The position numbers and the translations under genes were made by a program. Below the pieces are notes generated by a model. The model did not search any database. It was not told the origin of the DNA and saw only the letters and a list, made by a program, of their open reading frames with translations. Positions 6,588-11,614 of a stretch of DNA of 11,614 bases are shown here, in pieces; within the stretch, counting starts at the first letter, position 1, and each line of letters starts with the position of its first letter. Source of the stretch: an uncultured Clostridia bacterium (GTDB lineage: Bacteria; Bacillota; Clostridia; TANB77; CAG-508); NCBI GenBank assembly GCA_944392065.1, contig CALXVO010000029.1:1-11614 (forward strand), read 5' to 3'.

Positions 6588-9398
6588 ATGGAAAATAAAA
6601 AGCTAAACGACAAATATAATCCAAAAGATTTTGAAGACAAGCTTTATGAGGAGTGGGAAGAAAAAGGGTATTTCAAACCAAGTATGGATAAGACAAAGGA
6701 AAGCTATTGCATTATGATGCCACCACCAAATGTAACTGGAAAGCTTCATATGGGACATGCGTTAGATGATACTTTGCAAGATATTTTAATTCGTTTTAAA
6801 AGAATGCAAGGATACAATACTTTGTGGCTTCCTGGCTCAGATCATGCTGCAATTTCTACAGAGATGAAGGTAGTAGAAAAGCTTAAAAAGGAAGGAAAAA
6901 CTAAACAAGATTTAGGAAGAGAGAAATTCTTAGAAGAAGCATGGGATTGGACTAGGTTATATGGTGGTACTATTCAAACTCAACAGAAGAAGTTGGGATG
7001 CTCATGCGATTGGGATAGAAGAAGATTTACATTGGATGAAGGACTGTCAGATGCAGTTTTAGAGCAGTTTGTTGATTTATATAACAAAGGGTTAATCTAC
7101 AAAGGAACAAGGATGATTAATTACTGTCCAAGTTGTAAAACATCTATATCAGATGCAGAGGTTGAGTACAAAGAAGAGAAAACACATCTATGGTATATAA
7201 GATACAAAATAACAGGAACAGAAGATAAATATATTACTGTAGCAACAACAAGACCGGAGACAATGCTTGGAGATACTGCAGTAGCTGTTAGTCCAACAGA
7301 TGAAAGATATTCTGATTTTGTGGGAAAGACTTGTATACTTCCAATAATGAATAAAGAAATTCCAATTATTGCAGATGAATTTGTTGAAAAAGAATTTGGA
7401 ACAGGTGCTGTAAAAATTACACCTGCACATGATATGAACGATTATCAATCAGGTTTAAGACACAATCTAGAAATTATATCTGTATTCGATAATGACAACA
7501 AAATGGGAGATTTAGTTCCAAAATATAAAGGAATGGATTTACTAGAAGCAAGAAAAGCGATTGTAGAAGATTTAAAAGCAATTGGAGCATTAGTTAAAGA
7601 AGAAGAGTATGTTCATAATGTTGGAAAATGTGAAAGATGTAAAAACACAATAGAGCCAAAGGTTTCAGAGCAATGGTTTGTTGCAATGAAAGATTTAGCT
7701 AAAAAAGCAGCAGACTCAGTAAGAAATGGCAAAGTAAGATTTATACCTAAGAAATATGAAAAACAATATTTCAATTGGCTAGATAATATTCAAGACTGGT
7801 GTATATCAAGACAGTTATGGTGGGGACATAGAATACCTGCATACTATTGTGATGAATGCGGACACATAAATGTTGCAAAAACAGCACCAGAAAAATGTGA
7901 AAAATGTGGAAGTACACATTTGCATCAAGATGAAGACACATTGGACACATGGTTTAGCTCTGCTTTATGGCCATTTTCAACACTTGGCTGGCCAAATACA
8001 GAGGCAGAAGATTACAAAACATTCTATCCAACAAATGTGTTGGTAACAGGATTTGATATAATAACTTTCTGGGTATCAAGAATGATGTCACAAGGACTAG
8101 AACTTACAGGAAAAGCTCCATTTAAAGATGTATTAATTCATGGAATGGTACGTGATAGCCAAGGAAGAAAAATGTCAAAGACATTAGGAAATGGAATAGA
8201 CCCAATCGAAATAATAGATGAATATGGAGCTGACGCTTTAAGATTTGCAGTAATTTCTGGAACAACAATGGGAAATGATATAAGATACATGCCAGAAAAA
8301 TTGGAACAAGCGTCAAACTTTGCAAATAAAATTTGGAATGCAGCTAAATTTATTATTAATTCTTTGGCAGACGAGGAAAAAGTAAGAAAATTCTGTTATG
8401 AAGTATACGAGAAAAATAAAACATATAATCCAGATTTACTTAGAATAGAAGATAAATGGATATTAAATAAATTTGATAAATTAGTAGCAGATGTAACAAG
8501 AAATCTAGAAAATTATGATTTAGGTGTTGCTTTAGACAAAATATATAACTTCATATGGAATGAATTCTGCGACTGGTATATAGAAATGGTAAAACCACGT
8601 ATATATAGTGACAATGAAGAAGAAAAAGTAGCAGTAAGTGACATATTAAACCATGTATTTGGCTCATCTTTAAAATTATTGCATCCATTTATGCCTTTCG
8701 TAACTTCAGAGATATATTCAAAATTAATTTGTTTTGGTACAGAAGACCTAATTGTAGCAAAATGGCCAACAATTAGGAAAGAATTTGTATTTGACAAGGA
8801 AGAAGAAGCGGTAGAAAAAATAAAAGAAGTTATTGTTGGAATAAGAAATTTAAGAAATACAAAAAACATACATCCAAGCAAAAAATCAGAATTAATCATC
8901 ATCACATCAAAATATGCAGAAGAAGTGAAAGTAGCAGAAGATATATTGATGAAATTAGGATTTGCAGAAAAAGTAGAGGTATACGAAAGCAAGGAAGAAC
9001 TAGAAAAAATGACAAACAAAGTAAATATGGAAAATAAATCTAGAGTAACCGAAAAAGATAAAGCAGAAGATGAACAACAAGGTAAGAGCGTAAATATAGT
9101 AGATGACAAATTAGACGAACTAAAAGAAAAACTAGATAATGCAATGTCTATAATCTTGAGCGACATAGAAGTGTATATACCATTAAAAGGATTAATAGAT
9201 ATAGAAGAAGAAAAAAACAGATTGCAGTCAGAAGTAAAGAGACTTGAGGGAGAAGTAGCAAGAGGAGAAAAAATGCTATCGAACCCAGGATTTGTAAACA
9301 AGGCACCAGAAGCAAAAGTAAATGAAGAAAAAGAAAAACTTGCAAAATACAAAGAGATGCTAGCGTTAGCAAAAGAAAGATTAGAAAAATTAGCATAG
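6588..9398 (+). CDS. valS: Valyl-tRNA synthetase
   Basis: This class I synthetase attaches valine to tRNA-Val and hydrolyses mischarged Thr-tRNA. The protein has 936 residues from the ATG at 6588, which follows AAGGAAAGGG at 6571-6580. In-frame codons further upstream lie inside the leader terminator and are not credible starts. Landmarks are the HIGH motif HMGH at 54-57, the editing (CP1) domain with TTRPETM at 220-226, two zinc-ribbon sets (Cys180/183 with Cys348/351; Cys421/424 with Cys437/440), WFSSALWPFSTLGWP, and the KMSKS motif as KMSKT at 528-532. An anticodon-binding helical domain follows, and then a C-terminal coiled coil (about 864-936). It is longer than typical bacterial ValRS (about 880), largely because of a charged insertion near residues 809-850 just before the coiled-coil arm. 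Expression should follow tRNA-Val charging through the T-box. It is monocistronic, ended by the palindrome at 9413-9488. Confidence 0.98.
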   Translation: MENKKLNDKYNPKDFEDKLYEEWEEKGYFKPSMDKTKESYCIMMPPPNVTGKLHMGHALDDTLQDILIRFKRMQGYNTLWLPGSDHAAISTEMKVVEKLKKEGKTKQDLGREKFLEEAWDWTRLYGGTIQTQQKKLGCSCDWDRRRFTLDEGLSDAVLEQFVDLYNKGLIYKGTRMINYCPSCKTSISDAEVEYKEEKTHLWYIRYKITGTEDKYITVATTRPETMLGDTAVAVSPTDERYSDFVGKTCILPIMNKEIPIIADEFVEKEFGTGAVKITPAHDMNDYQSGLRHNLEIISVFDNDNKMGDLVPKYKGMDLLEARKAIVEDLKAIGALVKEEEYVHNVGKCERCKNTIEPKVSEQWFVAMKDLAKKAADSVRNGKVRFIPKKYEKQYFNWLDNIQDWCISRQLWWGHRIPAYYCDECGHINVAKTAPEKCEKCGSTHLHQDEDTLDTWFSSALWPFSTLGWPNTEAEDYKTFYPTNVLVTGFDIITFWVSRMMSQGLELTGKAPFKDVLIHGMVRDSQGRKMSKTLGNGIDPIEIIDEYGADALRFAVISGTTMGNDIRYMPEKLEQASNFANKIWNAAKFIINSLADEEKVRKFCYEVYEKNKTYNPDLLRIEDKWILNKFDKLVADVTRNLENYDLGVALDKIYNFIWNEFCDWYIEMVKPRIYSDNEEEKVAVSDILNHVFGSSLKLLHPFMPFVTSEIYSKLICFGTEDLIVAKWPTIRKEFVFDKEEEAVEKIKEVIVGIRNLRNTKNIHPSKKSELIIITSKYAEEVKVAEDILMKLGFAEKVEVYESKEELEKMTNKVNMENKSRVTEKDKAEDEQQGKSVNIVDDKLDELKEKLDNAMSIILSDIEVYIPLKGLIDIEEEKNRLQSEVKRLEGEVARGEKMLSNPGFVNKAPEAKVNEEKEKLAKYKEMLALAKERLEKLA

Positions 9399-9412
9399 TT
9401 GTTGAAGAAACA

Positions 9413-9488
9413 AAAAACTTGGACAGAAGGGACACTCCTTTTTGTCCAAGTTTTTAAACTTTTAGGAGTGTCCCTTCTGTCCAAGTTT
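9413..9488 (+). repeat. 25-bp perfect palindrome with a third complementary arm; REP-like element acting as valS terminator
   Basis: Arms 9415-9439 and 9464-9488 pair perfectly over 25 bp around a 24-base loop. The loop holds a second copy of the outer arm: 9443-9455 is complementary to 9413-9425 over 13 bp. The left arm can therefore form a long or a short hairpin but not both. On the plus strand the long hairpin is followed by T-rich DNA (two runs of 7-8 T up to 9507), so it can terminate valS transcripts. The words GGGACACTCC and TTTGTCC resemble dispersed palindromes of Firmicutes genomes that I associate with REP/IS200-like elements; that link is from memory and unverified. Confidence 0.8.
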
Positions 9489-9526
9489 CATTTTTTTTCG
9501 TTTTTTTCCTCCGTCCCCAAAACAAG

Positions 9527-9955
9527 TTACAAATATTTTTTTAATTTCTCAATAGTATTCTCTTGAAACTGTATAAAGTCATCTAGAATTTTCTGTGTTG
9601 TCTCATTGGCATCAGGATTTTGATTTTTAAGTTTTACTCCTTCAATAATTCCCATATTTGTACCTTTTATAAGCATTTCAGCAATATGAGAATTGCTTTT
9701 ATCTGTTAATGTACTCATTTGGATATCCATATATCCCATAAATTTTTGCATAGGAGGAAGTTCGGCAGGTAAATCATTAAAATTTTGAAGTTCAGCATTC
9801 ACTCTATTTAATATATCATTATACTGATTATACTGATATATTAAATCATCTTTAAAATTGTTGTCTCCAACTTTTTCCGAAATTGTTGATATGGAATCCA
9901 TACCCATTTTTAATCCCTTGTTTACAGTATTTAAAATATATTGTTCATTTTCCAT
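9527..9955 (-). CDS. Conserved helical protein of unknown function
   Basis: The 142-residue protein has no signal peptide, membrane segment or cysteine. It is mostly predicted helix, in about four segments: residues 1-28, 33-58, 66-104 around a conserved-looking LTDKSNSHIAEMLIKGTNMG (82-101), and 116-142. This looks like a soluble four-helix bundle. I recognise the pattern (an N-terminal MGMDSI segment, a central TDKS-HIAEM, and a C-terminal IEKLKKYL) as a small family of clostridial hypotheticals, but know no function for it. A ferritin-like fold without metal ligands is one possibility. The start at 9955 is supported by GGAGGT (9962-9967) at 7 bases. The gene stands alone, opposite to valS and divergent from the GNAT gene. 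A TATAAT at 9980-9985 could be its -10 box, and a repeat unit begins just upstream of it. Confidence 0.8.
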   Translation of the reverse strand: MENEQYILNTVNKGLKMGMDSISTISEKVGDNNFKDDLIYQYNQYNDILNRVNAELQNFNDLPAELPPMQKFMGYMDIQMSTLTDKSNSHIAEMLIKGTNMGIIEGVKLKNQNPDANETTQKILDDFIQFQENTIEKLKKYL

Positions 9956-9979
9956 TATATAACCTCCAAAAATTAATTA

Positions 9980-9985
9980 ATTATA
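9980..9985 (-). promoter_or_regulatory. Possible -10 box of the helical-protein gene
   Basis: A perfect TATAAT on the minus strand lies 12 bases ahead of the GGAGG. No good -35 box is found 16-18 bases further upstream, so the site would need an activator or is a chance match. Position 10012, where the foldback repeat begins, is only 27 bases upstream. Confidence 0.35.
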
Positions 9986-10011
9986 CTATTAGTATTTACA
10001 AAATATTTTTT

Positions 10012-10140
10012 AAATATACATATTACCTAGGTGTAAGAGTGAAATTTTCACAATACCATTATCTAGTAGCAAATAAGTGGTTACTAGATAATGGTTTTAA
10101 AATATATTCAATAAAAAAAAACTAGGTAATATGTATATTT
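10012..10140. repeat. Nested palindrome, first unit of a foldback element
   Basis: The outer arms AAATATACATATTACCTAG (10012-10030) and its exact reverse complement (10122-10140) enclose inner arms ACCATTATCTAGTA (10055-10068) and its exact reverse complement (10082-10095). The unit can fold into a two-part hairpin of about 129 bases. Between the arms, GTGAAATTTTCAC forms another small palindrome. The short open frames seen across it on the plus strand share translated repeat sequence with the next unit and have no RBS, so I regard them as non-coding. Confidence 0.85.
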
Positions 10141-10289
10141 CTCAAATTTTTTTGTTCCTTGGTGTCGCACACCTTCTAATGATTAAAAGAAAAATAAATT
10201 TTTCTTTTAATCGCAGGAAGGTTGCTCCAAATCGCACTCGCTTCGAAGAAGCTCGTTTGGTCGCTTACGCGTCACTGCAAAAATTTTCT
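10141..10289. repeat. Central segment of the foldback element
   Basis: This segment is flanked by inverted copies of the outer arm (10122-10140 and 10290-10308), and the symmetry extends inwards through an A/T block (CAAATTTTTTTG against CAAAAATTTTCT). It contains a perfect 15-bp hairpin with a two-base loop (10181-10195 with 10198-10212), which is continued after a bulge by ACCTTC/GAAGGT (10171-10176 with 10217-10222). It also contains a GCTTC-GAA-GAAGC hairpin. It is visibly richer in G+C than its surroundings (GTGTCGCACACC, GGTCGCTTACGCGTCACTGC), so its origin may differ. I see no coding function. Confidence 0.75.
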
Positions 10290-10357
10290 AAATATACATA
10301 TTACCTAGGTTTAAGGCTGAAATTTCTGTAAAACCATTATCTAGTAACAATAAGTGA
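10290..10357 (+). repeat. Direct, truncated copy of the first repeat unit
   Basis: Bases 10290-10357 align with 10012-10080: the 19-base arm is identical, followed by a diverged middle and then ACCATTATCTAGTA again, ending ATAAGTG. The second half of the palindrome is missing, so this is a half unit. With the inverted copy at 10122-10140 it brackets the central segment like terminal inverted repeats. Confidence 0.85.
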
Positions 10358-10376
10358 AAAAAATTAACATATACTC

Positions 10377-10405
10377 TTGATACATTTCCTAAAATTTGGT
10401 ATAAT
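10377..10405 (+). promoter_or_regulatory. Strong sigma-A promoter upstream of the GNAT gene
   Basis: TTGATA (10377-10382) and a perfect TATAAT (10400-10405) are 17 bases apart, with TG one base before the -10 (TGGTATAAT). Transcription from about 10412 gives a leader of about 195 bases before the GNAT start. The promoter sits 20 bases after the repeat element ends. Confidence 0.75.
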
Positions 10406-10550
10406 AAATTTCTATTATGCTAATACAAACAAGTTAATATTTAAAGATAAGTATAACACGACAAAATTTTTTGGTAACTTTTACAAAAAAATGGAATAAT
10501 CTTTTGATTGTTCGCATATACATATAAAAGACAAGCTTATAAAGAACAAA

Positions 10551-10580
10551 ATAAGGTAATTTGCTTTAAAATTACTTTAT
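10551..10580 (+). promoter_or_regulatory. Leader hairpin just ahead of the GNAT RBS
   Basis: Bases 10551-10562 pair with 10569-10580 over 12 bp (one G-T) around the loop GCTTTA, ending 12 bases before the AGGAGGTG. An outer TTGTTC/GAACAA pair (10508-10513 with 10544-10549) lies just upstream. The position could affect translation or mRNA stability. No U tract follows, so it is not a terminator, and it matches no riboswitch I know. Confidence 0.4.
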
Positions 10581-10606
10581 ATAAGAAAAAGCAGGAGGTG
10601 GTATAC

Positions 10607-11110
10607 ATGATAAGAAAAGGAAAAAAAGAAGATGCACAAAAAATAGCAAGAATAAAAATTGATAACTGGAGAAAAACGTATGCAAATATTTTCCCAGATG
10701 AACTTTTGGCAAAATTGCAACTTAATAACGAAATAAAAAAATATTTAGATAATTTAAAAAATAGAAATGTTATAATATATGAAAAGGATGAAGAACCAAT
10801 TGCATACTGCTACTACGGTAATCAAAAAAGAAGTAAACTAAATGAATATGGAGGAGAAATTTTTGCACTATATGTAAAAAATGAATGTCAAGAGCGTGGA
10901 GTTGGTACTAAGCTTTTACAAGATGCAATAAGGGAATTGTCAAAAGAAAATAAAAAAATATTACTATGGTGCGCCAAACAAAATGCAAGAGCTATTTCAT
11001 TTTATAAGAAAAATGGATTCGAAATAATAAGTGAAGAGACAGAAAATATAGGCGGAAAAGATGTGGAAAAGGTTGCTTTAGGTATTAATTTGGAAAAACC
11101 AATTTATTAG
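10607..11110 (+). CDS. GNAT family N-acetyltransferase
   Basis: The 167-residue cytoplasmic protein should transfer an acetyl group from acetyl-CoA to an amine; the substrate cannot be told from sequence. The N-terminus MIRKGKKEDAQKIARIKIDN is the usual first strand and helix of the fold, followed by WRKTY at 21-25. EIFALYV (84-90) leads into the acetyl-CoA pyrophosphate loop QERGVGTKLL (95-104, R/Q-x-x-G-x-G/A type), and NARAISFYKKNGF (126-138) is the common C-terminal motif. The length is normal for a single-domain GNAT. The ATG at 10607 follows AGGAGGTG with 6 bases between; an in-frame TTG at 10508 lacks an RBS. The gene is preceded by a strong promoter and a long leader. Its last codons overlap the start of a truncated SPASM sequence, which suggests a rearrangement junction at its 3' end. 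Confidence 0.93.
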   Translation: MIRKGKKEDAQKIARIKIDNWRKTYANIFPDELLAKLQLNNEIKKYLDNLKNRNVIIYEKDEEPIAYCYYGNQKRSKLNEYGGEIFALYVKNECQERGVGTKLLQDAIRELSKENKKILLWCAKQNARAISFYKKNGFEIISEETENIGGKDVEKVALGINLEKPIY

Positions 11111-11259
11111 GAGAAATACGAGACAGGCGAAAATACGAGGTGTGTGGTAATTGCAAACATTTGCCATATTGTGGAGGATGTAGAAAATCTGCATATCAGA
11201 GTAGCAATAAGATTAATGGATTTGATTTTAATTGCATAGCAAGGGAAGAGGTTTCCTAG
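11101..11259 (+). pseudogene. C-terminal SPASM remnant of a radical SAM peptide-modifying enzyme
   Basis: One frame ending at TAG 11257-11259 reads LLGEIRDRRKYEVCGNC, then a short spacer to CGGCR and a last Cys. This is the cysteine pattern of a SPASM auxiliary iron-sulfur domain (C-x2-C-x5-C-x2-C, Cys codons at 11143, 11152, 11170 and 11179, plus 11233). Intact enzymes of this type have about 350-450 residues with a CxxxCxxC radical SAM core; here only about 50 C-terminal residues remain. The frame is closed by TAA at 11086-11088 inside the GNAT gene, and it has no start codon with an RBS. The recognisable part begins within the last GNAT codons, in the -1 frame. I infer that an rSAM gene lost its 5' part when the GNAT region was joined to it. 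Confidence 0.75.
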
Positions 11260-11282
11260 TTTGAAAACAAGGAGGTGGAAGT

Positions 11283-11354
11283 ATGGAGAAACAAGATTGG
11301 GAAATGAGTGTAGAAGAGTTCAACGATTGTGGATGTGCAATGAATGGAGACTAA
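11283..11354 (+). CDS. Small acidic peptide with a Cys-Gly-Cys C-terminal segment (possible RiPP precursor or remnant)
   Basis: The ATG at 11283 follows AAGGAGGTGG (11269-11278), one of the best ribosome binding sites in the window, with 7 bases from GGAGG to the start. The 23-residue peptide begins MEKQDWEMSVEEFND and ends CGCAMNGD, carrying seven acidic residues and one Lys. An acidic helical leader followed by a short Cys/Gly core is what a precursor for a radical SAM/SPASM enzyme might look like, and the SPASM remnant ends only 23 bases upstream. I recognise no known precursor family. It could also be a decayed or chance ORF, since it is very short and no intact modifying enzyme is in the window. 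Confidence 0.5.
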   Translation: MEKQDWEMSVEEFNDCGCAMNGD

Positions 11355-11363
11355 AACTAAATA

Positions 11364-11529
11364 ATACATAAGAAGAAATTAAGTATATAAAACAGAGCAC
11401 AGGAGTTAACTAGTTTTAAAAAATAGTACAAAATCAGCTTGAATTACTTATTAGAATACTATTTTTATAAAAACAAGTTAACTCTTATTTATTATATAGG
11501 AAAAAATCAATTTCTTCTTTGATATGTAT
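11364..11529. repeat. Long imperfect foldback (MITE-like palindrome)
   Basis: The two halves of this 166-base stretch are complementary along most of their length. ATACATA (11364-11370) pairs with 11523-11529, AAGAAGAAATT (11370-11380) with 11509-11519, and TATATAA (11384-11390) with 11492-11498. A long inner arm, 11403-11428, pairs with 11457-11484 with two extra bases and one mismatch. The loop is 11429-11456. There is no room for a gene and no transposase nearby, so it resembles a miniature inverted-repeat element. It could end transcripts from the peptide ORF, though no clean U tract follows. I see no clear target-site duplication. Confidence 0.75.
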
Positions 11530-11614
11530 GTAAGTTACAATTCACGGTTATTTTTGGTCGGAGCAATATATGTTTTAATTTTATGTTGGAGTGCTTAAGG
11601 TGGGGACCGACAAG

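Noticed and set aside
8513..9484. A 323-codon open frame on the minus strand across the end of valS, rich in Ser and Phe
   Set aside because: It is the complement of the Lys/Glu-rich valS coding sequence; valS is unmistakable and the antisense frame has no family features.
9883..10331. Two plus-strand ORFs of 80 and 66 codons that share a translated KYTYYLG segment
   Set aside because: The similarity comes from the DNA repeat itself. Neither has an RBS, one overlaps the helical-protein gene, and the region folds as palindromes.
11089..11259. GNAT and SPASM as one protein joined by programmed -1 frameshifting
   Set aside because: The overlap has no X-XXY-YYZ slippery heptamer in the right register, and a GNAT fused to an isolated SPASM end makes no evident biochemical sense.
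11594..11611. AAGGTGGGGACCGACAAG at the window end looks like a T-box core
   Set aside because: It has one base too many between TGG and ACC, and the DNA before it is a foldback without specifier-loop features. The GTCGG/CCGAC pairing around it may be another structure, but the window ends here.
11507..11614. A minus-strand open frame entering from the window end, closing with VNCNLHTYQRRN
   Set aside because: Thirty-five codons without a stop is not rare in such DNA, no family is recognised, and its end lies in the foldback. It could be the tail of a gene beyond the window, but cannot be supported here.

Overview
The window is about 30% GC in character, with AT-rich codons (AGA for Arg, ATA for Ile), strong GGAGG-type ribosome binding sites, sigma-A-like promoters and a T-box leader on a tRNA synthetase gene. 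Together these point to a low-GC Firmicute, most likely an anaerobic member of the Clostridia. The genetic code is standard: Trp is written TGG throughout, and the long genes contain no in-frame TGA, with one notable exception described below.

Layout. (1) 1-3142: the tail of an unidentified upstream ORF, a clear promoter, glgP (alpha-glucan phosphorylase of the DUF3417 type), a 53-residue single-pass membrane protein, and a perfect 17-bp hairpin terminator. (2) 3288-6132, minus strand: a two-gene operon, DUF4912 protein then GH57/DUF1957 alpha-glucan enzyme, convergent with glgP. The DUF4912 protein carries a histone-H1-like Lys/Ser/Thr/Ala tail of about 165 residues. The GH57 gene is interrupted by a single in-frame TGA between its two catalytic residues. 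(3) 6165-9398: a divergent promoter region, a valine-specific T-box riboswitch (specifier GUA, with fully resolved antiterminator and terminator), and valS. (4) 9413-10357: a 25-bp perfect palindrome with a third complementary arm, a conserved helical protein of unknown function on the minus strand, and a nested foldback repeat of about 345 bp. (5) 10377-11614: a strong promoter with a long leader, a GNAT acetyltransferase, the C-terminal SPASM remnant of a radical SAM peptide-modifying enzyme, a 23-codon ORF with an excellent RBS encoding an acidic peptide ending in a Cys-Gly-Cys segment, and a second long foldback of about 166 bp.

How the genes relate. GlgP, GH57 and DUF4912 form a storage-glucan module: phosphorolysis, chain transfer or branching, and a probable accessory protein. 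If the TGA is real and not read through, the GH57 activity is lost in this strain. valS is an independent housekeeping unit controlled by tRNA-Val charging. The right third looks like accessory, rearranged DNA, with palindromic elements, a gene fragment and a gene junction. The most interesting observations are the interrupted GH57, the H1-like tail on DUF4912, and the SPASM remnant beside a tiny Cys-containing peptide ORF.
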